Shown: positions 21,440 through 34,072, numbered from the stretch's first letter. The stretch is DNA of 64,000 nt from Entamoeba invadens IP1 (GCF_000330505.1 NW_004440453.1:2763-66762), one strand, 5' to 3'. Translations and numbers: made by a program. The notes: a model not told the origin generated them from the sequence alone.

Positions 21440-24400
21440 AAATCTCGGGTTAAATTAACAACGAATCAAAGTACTACTTCTTGGAGATCAACAAAGAAAT
21501 TGCCAAATTTGCCGCACTGACATTGAGAAAACAACCAAATAGGAATTAAACCAGAGTGAAACAAATTTCGCTCATTCCCACCTACATGTCAGGAGTATTC
21601 TTTGCAAAGAATGAAGTGTTTGAGGAAGAAGTTGAGTGGAAAACAACAGTGTGTTTGGGGGAAGATGTCTTCTGTAGACTCTTTTAAAAAGTTGTTAAGC
21701 AGTTTTGTGGGAATTAAAATACGTTGCTCTTCTCTTGTATGACAGACAAGTTTGGCTAATCTGTGAAAAAGAAGGCGGAAATGAGACTGAAGTCAATTTC
21801 TATGTTGCTGCCAACTTACGGATGTATGAGCCGTAAGTTATCTTAAGTAAGTTAAGATACAATTTGGAAATAAAATAGGACTCCTTTGGTGTCACTCCCA
21901 CTCGATAACAAAAATTTGAAAACGCGATTTAATTACGATTAAAAGATGACTTGAGACAGCAAAGAACTCAATGGAGGCGTATGTTTATTTATGTCATTCA
22001 GAGTGTCATTGGGATATTTCCCGAATGGATACAAACTTTGGGAATTAAAAACGTTGAAAGTAATTTTAATCTATTAAAATTAAAACCACATTCAATATAA
22101 CAACTTTCCCAGAATTTAAAGACACCTTAAATTTGTGTCTAAGGCGTATCAAATCAAACTCCAAAGCTGTAAAACTTTCGAAAGATCGTTTAATGAACAC
22201 AGAGAAGCTGTAATGATGTAATTTAGTCTATTTCATTCTTTTTATTTTGTTAGTATCTCAAACTATCGTCTTTTCAATTATAAAATTGATTAAATAATTT
22301 TACATTCTGACTTAATAAATGCCAACGAATTTTAATATTTTTTAATATAAAATATCATAAAAGTCAAACTCAAGCAACAAATATATATTTCCAACTTGCC
22401 TTATTACTAATTACTAATTGTAATACCTGAAGGCATCAGCAAACTCGACAGAAGTGACTTTATTGAATGTGTGAACGTGAATGAACCGACTCCACCAAAA
22501 TCACTAAAAGAGATTGAACAAAACACTTTCAGTAATATGTATGATATCCTCTACTTCTCTGGAGACCCAATATTCGTGAAGTATATAAACAAACAATTGT
22601 TGTTTAGAGTGAACATACCAGATTTTGTAACAGTCATACCTAAAGAATGTTTTAAATAGTGTGTTCATCTCCAGGATGTGAAAATCTTAAATACACTTTT
22701 AAGCTTTAAATGAAAAGTATTTGCAAGATGTATTCGACTCAAACCAATCACCACTCCTCAAAGTGTGACATCAATCGTAACCGATGTATTTGAAGGTTGC
22801 AAACCAAATGCATTTAATGGATTAAATCATATGCAATTTAAATTAATGTTAGATGAACTTAACATTGACAGTTCCGTTACACAAATGATGTTAAAAGACT
22901 ATTCAAATTACAAGAACATCGAATGTCTCGAGATACTAATAACAACACAAGAAATAGAGCCCGAAATATTTCAGACACTCAAACACTTGATATTTGTCAA
23001 ATGAGCACCAATGTGGTTTCAGTTCATGAAAAATTCAAAGATAGAAGTTGCATTAATTTTAAATGGAATAGAAGAATTATTCAAAAGAGAACTGTTTGGA
23101 ATAAACTCATTAACGTTTTTGTCGATACCAGACAGCGTCGATGTTATCCAGCCTGGGGCTTTAGCATGTTGCGCACAACTGAGAAATGTGAAGTGTGGTT
23201 TAAAATATTTCATAATTTTGATTAAAAAAATATAAAAATGTTGACACTTAATAATGAAATTAAAGAGTTATAACATCTTAATTTTGGACTAGTCAATTGA
23301 GAAAAGTTGGTCATACCAGAAACAACTAAAATAATGGACAAAACAATATTCGTGGACTTCAAAAAGCTTGTGAATGTTAATATAAAGGATGCTAAACAAT
23401 TATTGAATAACAAAGTGAGTATCAAAGATGGTACAAAAACCATTTACAAAAAAGACTTTGAAGTGTGGACTAACATCAAACGTCTTGAAATTCCGATTTC
23501 GGTTACAACTATTGAATTAAACACTTTTAACAATTGTGTGTAACTCAAACATTTGAAATGTAAAATTCAATGGTTTAATCTACTGCCAACAAACAAAGTT
23601 GAAACTATTTTTTTCATTGGTAACATCACACAACTTTGTGGAAACTTATTTGAACAATTTTACAATTTGTTGATACTCTTTTTACCAGACAGCGTCGTTG
23701 GTATTGACCCAACTGTGCTGAACTGTTGAGTTTTCTTATAATAATACGATGTAATTCCCTTGCCTGCCGTAATCTGTCTCAAAAGACTAAGAAACGAATA
23801 AACCATCCAACACAAGAAGAATACATCCAACACAATTACAACTTCGAACAAGAAAATTACATCAAATTTAACTTCAAGACACCGGAATTTGAAGTTGGCA
23901 ACGACAACTTGGATTGTATTTCTCTGAATATTTCAGAACAAAATTCAGGTGGATTTATAACGGACAAGGAAGATAAATATGGTTTAGGAGATAACATGTT
24001 TCCATTTGGTGTGACGGTCTCAATTGTTTTAGATATCTTTGCGAATATACTCTCGAAAATTCAAAACCCAGAAGAGTTCCAGGACATCGCTTTGGAGATG
24101 GTCCAAACGGCTTGGAGCGTTTTTTTTCAGTCGACTTGAGAATTCCATTAAAAAGTGTTCAGACATGGCTTTTTGTCAATCAGAGTACAGCAACTTTCTT
24201 CATGAACTGAGTGCATGGCTCCCTCTTCAGAGTACAGATCTTGTGAAATCCCAGACGCATATATTCGGCAAGTTAGTTAAAAGAATAGATTGTGGTGAAA
24301 TTGCAATCATTGGAGGTATCACAATCGCATCAATTGGAATTTCAGTCTTCTTCCCACCAGCAGCGCCTTATGTTCTTGTAGGAGCTGGTGTAATGCTTGA

Positions 24401-24822
24401 AGGAGGGTTGGAAGTGTATCAACAACTAAAAATGGAGATGACATCAATTGGACTGCAGTACTTATTAAATCTGGTGCTGGTGCTATAAAAGGGGCAATTG
24501 CAACAAGTGGACTTGGCACAGTATACTCAGGACTTGCGATTGGAGGTACAGGAGCTCTCGAGAATTTATTATACTCAGCGGCTACGGGAGATATCAAAAA
24601 GATACAATAAGTGACTCACTGATTGGAGGAGGGCTCGAGGGACTTACTTCTGGAGCACAAGAATGGCTGGGTGGTAAACTGTTCCCAGAATCAGTGGGTG
24701 GTGGATTGGCTCGAAAATTTAAAAGTAAATTTGCTCAAGCGGAAATCGACGATTTATTATCGAAGATATCAGACAGTATTGAAGATAAGTTGACGAACAA
24801 AAAAGACTGGGATTCTAAATAA
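21440..24822 (+). pseudogene. BspA-like leucine-rich-repeat protein, many frameshifts
   Basis: Fragments in all three forward frames line up as one gene. 21440-22210 carries worn N-terminal pieces, with a stretch near 22110-22205 typical of Entamoeba BspA-like N-termini. About 22430-23690 carries LRR_5 repeats (for example 'LSIPDSVDVIQPGALACC' and 'KLDRSDF'). 23726-24139 and 24166-24822 carry an acidic then Gly/Ile-rich hydrophobic C-terminal domain, ending TAA at 24822. Stops and frame changes occur about every 100-400 bp, and an AT-rich insertion lies at 22210-22420. Intact relatives are surface or nuclear LRR proteins expanded in Entamoeba. I am confident of the family and of the broken state. 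The upstream limit is uncertain. Confidence 0.65.
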
Positions 24823-24963
24823 GCCATTTTAAAGTATTATTTGTAATAGTATTATACTAATAAACAATAGTTTTTAAGTAATTAAAAATGATGAAAATAA
24901 AATTAGATTGTTGTTATTCTCTAAATGTTAATAAATATATATACATATCTATAAATTAATTAA

Positions 24964-25045
24964 GACAACGTGGCCGAGTGGTCCAAGGCGTATGACTCGA
25001 AATCATTTCTCATTTGAGGCGTAGGTTCAAATCCTGCCGTTGTCG
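24964..25045 (+). tRNA. tRNA-Ser (anticodon CGA)
   Basis: A full cloverleaf. Acceptor stem GACAACG pairs perfectly with CGTTGTC. The D-arm starts GGCCGAGTGG, the anticodon loop CTCGAAA gives CGA, there is a long class II variable arm, and the T-arm is GTAGG-TTCAAAT-CCTGC. A-box and B-box (GGTTCAAATCC) promoters are internal. A run of five T follows directly as the Pol III terminator. No intron. It reads UCG codons. It is a single gene here and not part of a visible tandem array. Confidence 0.97.
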
Positions 25046-25236
25046 TTTTTAATAATAATAGTTTTATTTTTATTTATGTTTTTTTAAATATAATTATTGT
25101 TTTATTTGTTTATATTTTTGAGGTTTTATTATTAATAAAATACCAATTATTATCTTTTTTAATAACAATTACTGGGGTATATGGTATAAACGTAAATAAA
25201 ATAAAAACAAAGAATATTCAATAATATTGTTACTTA

Positions 25237-27178
25237 TCAATCACCACCCCATAAATAGCATTTATCTGCTTCATCAACACTTTCATTTTCACTTTCTTCA
25301 CTTTGAATATATTCTTCATCGCTTTCATCTGAAACATCTTGTTTTATGGTTTTTTCAACTTTTATTTTTTGTTTAGAGTATGTCTGTTTCACACTTTCCT
25401 CATCTCTGTTTATCAATGTTAAAACAAGCTCAAATTTTGGGATATTTCCCATAAACCGATAGTCAACAGTGTATAATACTGTATCACAAATATATTTAGT
25501 TTCAAATTTTATTATCTTGTTTTGTGGGAAAACAATTGTTTTATTGATGTCGATTTTTTTTAAGTCGTTCTGTGTAATTACAATCAGACAAACATGTCAC
25601 AAAACACTCCTTTTTGTTATCAAAATTGTTTATTTCGTATTTCACACCTTTAAAGACGTAAGTGTTTACACTTGGGATATCCACCCTTTTAAATACTAAA
25701 TTATTGATACTCAACTTCGATATATAGAAATTTGAAGTCAATAAACCACCCTTTCTCAACACAAACTTCGGCTTTTCCTTTTCAAAATTCCCAAATTTGA
25801 GCTCGAAAGTTACATTCTTGTGACTCAAGTCGGCTTTACAATTTTCAACATGGAGATCAACAAATAGCGTTATTTCTCCTTTATAAATCTCGTTTTTAAG
25901 AACAAACCCCTCCATCAATTTTTCAATGTTCTTGTTGTTTTGTTCGGTTTTAATAATATCATCTTGAACATCATATTTTTTCGACTTTTTCTCTTTAAAA
26001 TTTCCAATAAAATTGATGTCAAAAATGAGAGTTTTACCTTCAATGAATGCGTCGATGTCAATCTGGAATAGATCAGGTGCCCCTATCATATTAAAAATAT
26101 TGTCAGAGACATGGTAGTTTTTACTATGTTTATTCATTATGGTTTGAAAGTCGTTTGCAAAATGGTGAAAGTTCTTTAGAAATTTCTCAGAGTCAAAAAC
26201 ATCACCGATGACATTAACTTTAATCTTGGACACACTTCCAGATAAAAAAAGAGTTTCTAAAACATCTATTTTTTCAATTTGAGTTATTTTATAATCATAA
26301 TCATTTCTTTGCATTTTAAAAGAAAAGTGCATTTCTTCTTGTATCATAAATGGTACTTCTAAATTGTCTTCATTAAATTGTTCATCTGTATTTTGTTCTT
26401 TACTGGAGTTCAAATTAATTTCTATTTTTCTTGTTCTTAAAGCGTTGACATCGATTTGTAAAATTCTCAAATTTTTGTCTTCATAATTTGGAGTGTCTTT
26501 GGCGACTACAGTAAGATGACATGCTTGTGAATTGCTCGAAATTGTTTTTATTAAATTTATATCTTTTTTCTCTAAATTTTCGTTGATGATATATACAATG
26601 ACTTTTGTAATGTTTTTGAAACTCAACACATCTTTTAATTTATCCAAATCTATTGTATTAAATTGCTCGATAATTAAATAGTTAAGGTAAAAGTATTTTG
26701 CTAAATTTTTAATGTCGTACGGGAAAATTCTCAACTTTTGAATTTTGTCTTCAAACTGTGGTGCAATTTTTTCACATCGTGTTGTTTCCTTTGTCGAATC
26801 AATCCATCGAACTTTGTTAATTAAGTCGCCTTTCAGTTCATTTGTGGCGTTTTCCATAGAGAAGAAAACTGTATTAAGTTGAGGGAGTACCCGTACAAGG
26901 TACTTCATCCCAACACACAGCTTCGGTGGATTTATGTGAAGCATTTCAAGTGCGGTCACACAATTTTTTGAAACACACTGAAATGTTTCAAATGAAGAAA
27001 ACCTGTCAATATATATCGCAACATTTGCTAAGTAGATTGGCTCGAGAATGTACAACTCCCATTTGTTNNNNNNNNNNNNNNNNNNNNNNNNNNNNNNNNN
27101 NNNNNNNNNNNNNNNNNNNNNNNNNNNNNNNNNNNNNNNNNNNNNNNNNNNNNNNNNNNNNNNNNNNTCTAGTGACAA
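25237..27178 (-). CDS. Entamoeba LRR-family-type protein, one apparent frameshift and a gap at the start
   Basis: The long frame 25541-27178 reads out of the 100-N gap (27068-27167), so the true start is missing. Its first visible residues (LEPIYLANVAIY...) are typical of the N-terminal region of Entamoeba BspA-like/LRR proteins. About 470 visible residues follow, without clear LRR_5 repeats. The frame ends at TAA 25541, just after a run of eight A (coding strand) near 25554-25561. With one A fewer, the frame runs on without a stop through 25452 to TGA/TAA at 25237, adding about 100 residues and an acidic Asp/Glu/Ser-rich tail. So this is probably one gene, either with an error in the homopolymer or newly broken. 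The molecular function is not known. Confidence 0.6.
27068..27167. other. Assembly gap (100 N)
   Basis: A 100-N placeholder that removes the N-terminus of the minus-strand gene ending at 25237. Confidence 0.95.
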
Positions 27179-27179
27179 T

Positions 27180-27917
27180 TTTTTAAATTATTGTGCCAAT
27201 TTATAATTAATCAAATGGTTTTATATAAATGTCAAGATTCAATAAATTTTGTTTGTTTTCACACAAAAAATAAAAATTAATTGTACGGTTAGTCTACAAA
27301 CCTTATCTTGTCTCTAACATAATCTGGTACAATTTGGACCATGATAAACGTTATATTTCGGAAAGATATTTTAAAAACCATCGTATTGTTAAATGTTTTT
27401 CCTCTTTTTACCTAATGACCGATTTAATATAAAATAAAAGACGTTTCTTGTCAACCATATAACGATATAAGACCAATTTTGGTAAATTTTAATAATGAAT
27501 TTCACAAAAATATAAATTTTGAACTGCTGTTTAAAACGTTTACAAAATAACATATTTTTGTTTTATTTAACACTTAAAACTTAAAATAATGCTTTAGTTT
27601 TTCGAATTACGAGTTCTTACTGATATATTAATTCATTAATTCAAGTTTTGATGTATTTTCTTTTTTGGTTCGTGTATTTTTTTATTAATTAACTTAAAAA
27701 ACATAAATTATTAAATAAACAAGAGATTTTAATTCCGCTTAAATTTATTTTCAACTTTTTGTAATTTTAATATAATTATAAAATATAAATCTTTAAATAT
27801 AACAACGAAAGTTAAACATAGAAATTTGTTTAAAGACAACAACACGTGAACTTTTATATGCGTTCAAATGATTTTTAAATACGTTTAAAAGCATTGTTTA
27901 TTGTAAATAACGTTATT
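27180..27917. other. AT-rich spacer
   Basis: Nothing recognised; A/T-rich intergenic DNA between two LRR-family loci. Confidence 0.5.
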
Positions 27918-29236
27918 CTATTTGAAAATAATATTCAAATTTGTACATTTTTGAAACACATATTTTTTAATAATCTTAATGTTCTTTGGTATAAATACAT
28001 TTGTCAGACAATCACAATAAGAAAAAGAGTTATTTCGAATTTCGACGAGTTTTGTGTTAAATGTTATATTTGAAAGTTTGTTGCAGTGGTCAAAGGAGTA
28101 TTCACCAATACACGTTGTATTATCAGGCACACTTAATACCATCAAATTTTTACATTCTATAAATGAAAGTGTTTCGAGCTTTTCTACTGTTGGTGGGAGA
28201 TTTATTTCACAGAGTGAAGAACAGTACGCAAAACAACTTTTTCCAATAAATCGCAAGTTTTTGTTAAACACTATTATACTAAATGAAATGCATTGATTAA
28301 AACAATAATCATTGAGATGTGTGACACTCTCCGATATTTTAATAGTTTGAAGACTCGAGCATTTTGAGAAGCAATCACTACATAAAACTCATAGAAATCA
28401 GGAAGCTCAACTTCTACAAGTGATTCACAACAATTGAAACAACACCCACCCAAGTAACTCTTTGGTTGATTATAATTATTAATGTTTACTTTACGTGAGT
28501 TGTTTTATTATAGTATTATAGAATAATTATTTTATTAATAATAATTTAATTGTTATAAAAATATAGTGTTTATACACAAACCATTTATAATATCAGATTG
28601 TGCTGTAGAATGATAACGTGTTTGAAATGGTAAAAATACTCTTCTCAGAGTTCGACACATTGAAAATGCTCCAGGTTCTATTTTCATCAGATTTGTTGTG
28701 ATTTGGAGAGAAGTTAGTGTTGAACAACCTTCGAAACACCTTTCATGTATTTGTGTGACGTTTTTGGGAAGAATTATTAAGTCGATGGAATTTAATGACC
28801 GAAAAGTATCAACTCCAAGTGATGCAACTTCTTTTGGAATTGTTGATCCATATTTTAGTCTGTCATTCTTAGTGAATGTAACATCTTTAAATATGAATTT
28901 TGAATTTTTGTTTATCACAAAAGTGTTATAATCGACATTGTACCACACTACTATTTTGAAAAATATGTATTTATTTCGATTTTTAGATTTACTAGTAATT
29001 TCAACTGGTTTCTGAAAATCGTTACCAAAGGTCTCTTCTTTTGTATTCCAAATGTTTAATGTCTCAATGTCCACAAAGTACTTTATTGATGTTGTGTCGA
29101 GTGGTATTGGGTTGAAGCGAAAAATTTAAATGGTACCTCTGAATTTAGTATTCACCAATTCAAGTGAAACGAAGTCATTAATGGTTTTAAAATATTTCGA
29201 AACTATCATCATGTGATATCCGTCTTTTATAACCAT
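27918..29236 (-). pseudogene. BspA-like leucine-rich-repeat protein, broken
   Basis: An ATG at 29236 opens an N-terminus typical of Entamoeba BspA-like proteins ('YHMMIVSKYFKTINDFVSLE'). An in-frame TAA follows near 29130, and the frame then carries on through 28553 with LRR_5 units such as 'IHERCFEGCSTLTSLQI'. A frame change and AT-rich spacer occur at about 28440-28553, another shift lies near 28385, and repeats continue to 27918 ('IGKSCFAYCSSLCEINLPP', 'IGEYSFDHCNKLSNITF'). Each unit is about 23 residues with the phenylalanine-x-x-C-x-x-L pattern. The truncation and stops make it a pseudogene. It shares its family with the locus at 21440-24822 on the other strand. Confidence 0.8.
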
Positions 29237-29660
29237 TTTTTATTTTTTTGTAGTTACACAAAACTTATTTATTAGTATTTGTTGTTGTTTAAAATACAAT
29301 AAAAAATAATAAATTATGTAAGTTATTTTTTTAAAAAACCAACTTTAACGAACATAACATAATATAATCTTAACATTCATCAAAACCAATTATTAAATGA
29401 TCATGAAAGTTTTAAACACAAAAACATGATTTTTTTGATTTACATAAATATCATAATTCAGATACTATTATGTTAATAAAATAATATTTTGTTATATTAT
29501 ATTATAATTTAACTATATATTTTAACATCTGAGTCTTTTGAAATTATACAAAAATGTTAATAATAATAGTATAGCGATAGTATAAAAGTATTTCAAGTTT
29601 TTTTCAAATTATAATTATTATATTTACTATAAAAATAGTTTCAAGTAACTAATAATAAGA
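29237..29660. other. AT-rich spacer
   Basis: Divergent intergenic region between the minus-strand LRR pseudogene and the plus-strand membrane-protein pseudogene. No promoter box was convincing. Confidence 0.45.
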
Positions 29661-29673
29661 AATAAAACAAAGA

Positions 29674-30864
29674 TGTCAACACACTACCTTCTTAGTTGTG
29701 AAAGAAATAGCACTTCGTAGTGATATTCGTACATTTCTCAATATAACAGAAACATGTTCCACATACTCTCAATTACAGAACGATGACACAATATATAAAA
29801 CTCTTACCAACAAACAAGCTTTTGATAGAAATTCGTTTATTACTTTTTATACACTTCAAAACATCAATAATGCAGCACAAATATTAAACACGGTGTGCAG
29901 AAGCAAAAAATGGACTATTTATTTTAAAAAGCAGTTACACACACTCTTATTTTTATATTTTTTTTAAATCACATAGTAGATATATTCACGTTTTCATGAA
30001 TACTTTTTTATACTTTCTCGCAGTTCTCGTGAATTTTCTACATATTGGAGCAACTGCTTTATTTCCATTAGTTGTTTTTATAACAACGGTCTTGTTTGTT
30101 ATATACTCATTTGACATATTTTCTTTATCATATGTTTGACGACCACTTTAAGTACATTTAGTTGTGAATTTTCTTTCGTGTGGTTTTCTTGTGAATTTTT
30201 GTGAGAAAAAAGACGAAGAATATCTTCCCATTGATGCGAAACAAAATACAACAAAACCAACGAGAGTTCGTATTTATTTTCATTGTTTTTCGTTGTGTAA
30301 GTCCTTTTTAATGTGTACAGGTGTCATCACTTTAATTATTCTTTTATTTATGAAACTGATAAGACCTGATATTTTTGGATACACAAGTGGTATCGTTTTC
30401 ATTTCTTTAATATTTGTCCTAATTGTAATTGGAGAGTTGATCAGTGGATGTTGCTGGTTGGCTATATTCCTTATGTTCATATTCTGAATCAATGGAGGCG
30501 AAAATAATGATACTATTTTTGGGAAAAATTACAAAGAAAAGGGTATTCCGGGTGTTTTGAATCATTTTATGTGTCGGTTGTTGGAATTGTTTCGTTCGCA
30601 CTTTTATTGACAACTTTGCGTTTGTGTTATGTTGTGAAATTTAATAAGGATAATTTGAAAATGGATTATATGAAGGCGTTTATTCCACTCGTTGTTGGTG
30701 TTGTATTTACTTATTTATCTAGCTTTTTTAATGGAATTAAAGATGGAAATAAATGTACTTTGTTGTGTCCAGATTGTTGTCTGTGGATGGGGTGTTTCTG
30801 TGGAATTCACAAAAGAGATGAAGTTTTAACCAAAGAATCAAATTATTATTACCAATTTGATTAA
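29674..30864 (+). pseudogene. Multi-pass membrane protein, frameshifted
   Basis: Three frame segments join logically. 29698-29967 is a soluble N-terminal part, possibly F-box-like, ending in a hydrophobic segment. After a frame change in a T-run near 29960, 29996-30487 gives several membrane helices, interrupted by stops at 30137-30151. After another change, 30571-30864 gives two more helices and a Cys-rich tail (CPDCCLWMGCFCG). The helix pattern and the 'AFIPLVVGVV' segment recall the TMEM185/fragile-X-F type of membrane protein, but this is weak. At least two breaks lie in homopolymers, so assembly error is possible. Function unknown. Confidence 0.5.
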
Positions 30865-32350
30865 TTTATGTTTAAGTAAAAACTCATTATTTGTATTTTA
30901 TAATAAATTACAATTAGGTATATATTTTAAAACAATTAAGAAGTTTTTTTGTAAAATCATGCTTTTAAACATTTTGTTTTTTTTACCTTAGTTAAGTTGT
31001 AAAAATGTCTAAATATTCAAAATGAATTACAAATAATTGTTCAATATTATATTATTTCCATAATCTGCAAAAAGTAAAACAATTAAAGTATAAAAACATT
31101 AAAACATTATATATTTAAATTTATACAAAATGTTATGAAAATAAAGATTAAAAATATAGGAAATAAAAAATATCCTATTTAAACTTTTTATCATAAACTA
31201 TAAAATATAATATATGTAAGGAAATAATACAATTGGATAAATAATCATAAAAAACTCATAAAAATAGAATTCAAAAAATAAATATGACAAATTAGTCAGC
31301 ATGATGGAATTAAATAAAAATATATTCATTCTGAATAAATTTGCGATTTTGAATGTAAATTAAAAAAGGAGACTTGAATTGTAATCGTCAACGGGATTGA
31401 AACTCAAAGACGAAAGATTATAAAAAGAAAATATAAAAGATGAAAATTACATCAACACAGCAATAGTAAAAAGATGAAAATTACATCAACAAATATATTT
31501 TTTTTATTCTATTTTTTAATTTTTTTTATTAATTATTTAATTTAACATCAATTTTTAATTAATTATAATTAATCTAATATTCAAATTTATTATTCTTTAT
31601 TTATTTATTTAATATTAAAAATATAATATTGTAGTAATTTTATAATTTAATAATTTTTTTCTATATTGGTGACATTTTTCTTTACAAAAAGAATTGAACA
31701 TATTTTTTAAATTTACAATTTTAACAATAATATAATTAGTAGCATTTCGAATTTTTTTTCACAAAAATTAAATACAATAAAAATCATTTTAAGTTAATTA
31801 TTATTTTACTTATTTTATATTATAATTTTTATGAACAAATATGATTTTGTTTATATATGTTGTTGAATTAAGTAATTTAACATTTAAATTACGAAAAATT
31901 ATCACATACATCTTTTGTTTGTCATAAATAATACACAAAATGTGTAAAAATAATATTTTCTTTTTTTAATTATATTAGTAAACAAATTAAATGTTCATCA
32001 TTTTTATTATTAAATACAAAATGAGGATTTTTTATTTAAAAAACAGAAAAGTTTACATTTCTCAACATTTTAAAAGAAAAAAAACGAATTAATTAATAAA
32101 CTTGATAATTAAAAAGTTATTAATTGGTTTCTTTTTTTAATATTTTGTTATATTTCATCTAAACTTTTTCTATTAAATTCAAATATGTCTTTAACTCCAT
32201 AATTGTCCTTCTGTATTATTTTTTCTTATATTTTTTATTAAATATTAAAATCAATTAATAAAAAAATCATAAAAATTTCATTTTTAATATCTCCAATCGG
32301 AGATTTTGACATTTATAACAAAGAGACACATCAATTGAAATATCACTTCA
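30865..32350. other. Extremely AT-rich intergenic region with a short direct repeat
   Basis: No gene seen. A 21-bp direct repeat (core GATGAAAATTACATCAAC) occurs twice, at 31437-31457 and 31471-31491, spaced by 34 bp. The remainder is among the most AT-rich DNA of the window and precedes the intact orphan gene at 32351. Confidence 0.5.
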
Positions 32351-34054
32351 ATGGAAACAATAACAAAAGCCTTAAGGATTAACCCCCGTCGTTCTTCTGA
32401 CAAATCTCTCTACTCAAAACGCGATCTTGAGAAACCCACCTTCCCGACTAAGAACAATACAACAAAGCCAAAAGTGTATATTCAAAAAGTGACTGACGAG
32501 AAAGCACTTGCCAAACAACGAAAAGATAAAAAGAGCACTTCAGTCACTGTAAAACTTTTGTCACAACGCAGAAAACGGATAAGTCGAGGTGCAACTGTTA
32601 TCAACGCAGAGATTATAAACTTAACCCAATCAAAGGGTCTTCCACCTGAGAGACTCACGAAAGCCATTGAGTCCGAACTTCCTGAGTACAACCTTGGGGA
32701 GTACTTCTCTGCATTTCCCGAACCACTTTATAATATTCCGAGGAAGTCGCGACACCTTAAGATCAGTGAAGATACTCTTAAAGACCTTAATGAGCGTTTG
32801 AAGACTGAAACGTCCAAAGTTGTTCTTTCGTCCACTTCAAAGACGCAAAAAGTGTTTTACGAATTAGTTGACACTGCTGCCGCCATTGGCATTTCGAGAG
32901 AACCCATTTTGGTCTCGTTGTTTTATAATTACGGGGTTCTTCCACTCAATAACTTGTCACGCAGAGCAGCTAAGTTCATGAACGACTTCAAGAAGTCCGG
33001 AGAACACTTTTTGAAAGACATTCAAAAGAAATTTGAAGCTGAAAAAGACGAGAGAGACTTGAAGATACTCATTCAAAGGTACACTCAAGTGGATGGGAAT
33101 ATTAAGACGATAGAAGCAATTATCAAGTCTTTGAATAACACAATACAACTTTTGAAAGATCCTGATAGTAAGATCTGCGTGATATCTAAAGAAGGATATA
33201 AAGAGTTTGTGTATGACGAGGAGTCGATTGAAATGATCAATAAGATCATTCAATTGAAAAATAAACAAATAGAAGAGCTTAAAAGGCAAAATTACGCGTT
33301 GGTAGAGCACAACGACGAGTTAAAAAGACTCACGAAGTACAATACACTACATTACATTCTTGTGATGGAAAACAATGAGCCACGTATCACCGACTTGGAT
33401 ATCAAAGCTTCATATTTAGAACACGTGAATAAATCTGAAGTGAAAGTTAAACAAATCGCCAATGAAAAAGAGTACAAGAAAGACGTGTACATCCCCAAAG
33501 ATATCATTGAAAGGTATTTGCCGAAGTTGAATGGTAAAGTGAGAGACAAAGTTGACGAAGAGTTCATTCCGAAAGTCGACGATGTAAATGCAGCGAAGAA
33601 AAGTTCTGGAAAAAAAGTGGTGAGTCAAGAAGCATTGGACATCGCAAAGAAAAATATTTATGAAATCAGTTTTACAGATCCATTCAAATATAAACTCTTT
33701 AAAAGAACATTCACTGTATTTGGAAGAGGAAGAATAGACAAAGTGCCTTTTAAGAAAGCAAACTACCCACGAAGAGTCGAAAAGTACTTTGGCGCTCTTG
33801 TGATGAAAAATGCGAAAAAAATTTATTTAAAAAAGATTGAAGAAAACTCCACCGAATTGAAATTTATTCGCCAAGAGGATGTTATTGTAGCAACTAATAA
33901 CATCACAACGAAAATGTTTGATATAACAAGAGAGAACTTGAGGACTTTAATAAGGACGTTGTTCCAAGATGTTAATCATAGAAATATCAAGGCCAAAACG
34001 TTACACATTTCTGGGTACGAAATTGTAGAAAACGTCTATGATCATTATTCATAA
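32351..34054 (+). CDS. Orphan lysine-rich protein with coiled-coil centre
   Basis: An intact 567-residue ORF with markedly higher GC than its flanks. The N-terminus (1-90) is basic and Ser/Thr/Lys-rich, with no signal peptide or membrane helix. Residues about 215-330 are Lys/Glu-rich with heptad-like spacing and likely form a coiled coil. The C-terminal 150 residues look globular and basic ('TFTVFGRGRIDKVPFKK'). I do not recognise the family. The size, charge and lack of export signal suggest an intracellular nucleic-acid- or scaffold-binding protein, which is speculation. The TAA at 34052-34054 is followed in the same frame by a further 69 codons without a stop (see next entry). It ends about 480 bp before the polymerase element's left TIR. 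Confidence 0.8.
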   Translation: METITKALRINPRRSSDKSLYSKRDLEKPTFPTKNNTTKPKVYIQKVTDEKALAKQRKDKKSTSVTVKLLSQRRKRISRGATVINAEIINLTQSKGLPPERLTKAIESELPEYNLGEYFSAFPEPLYNIPRKSRHLKISEDTLKDLNERLKTETSKVVLSSTSKTQKVFYELVDTAAAIGISREPILVSLFYNYGVLPLNNLSRRAAKFMNDFKKSGEHFLKDIQKKFEAEKDERDLKILIQRYTQVDGNIKTIEAIIKSLNNTIQLLKDPDSKICVISKEGYKEFVYDEESIEMINKIIQLKNKQIEELKRQNYALVEHNDELKRLTKYNTLHYILVMENNEPRITDLDIKASYLEHVNKSEVKVKQIANEKEYKKDVYIPKDIIERYLPKLNGKVRDKVDEEFIPKVDDVNAAKKSSGKKVVSQEALDIAKKNIYEISFTDPFKYKLFKRTFTVFGRGRIDKVPFKKANYPRRVEKYFGALVMKNAKKIYLKKIEENSTELKFIRQEDVIVATNNITTKMFDITRENLRTLIRTLFQDVNHRNIKAKTLHISGYEIVENVYDHYS

Positions 34055-34072
34055 ACAGAAATCACTGAGAGA

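Noticed and set aside
30131..30158. Short intron (GTTTG...TTTAG) in the membrane-protein pseudogene
   Set aside because: 28 bp is too short for an Entamoeba intron, and removing it does not restore the frame.
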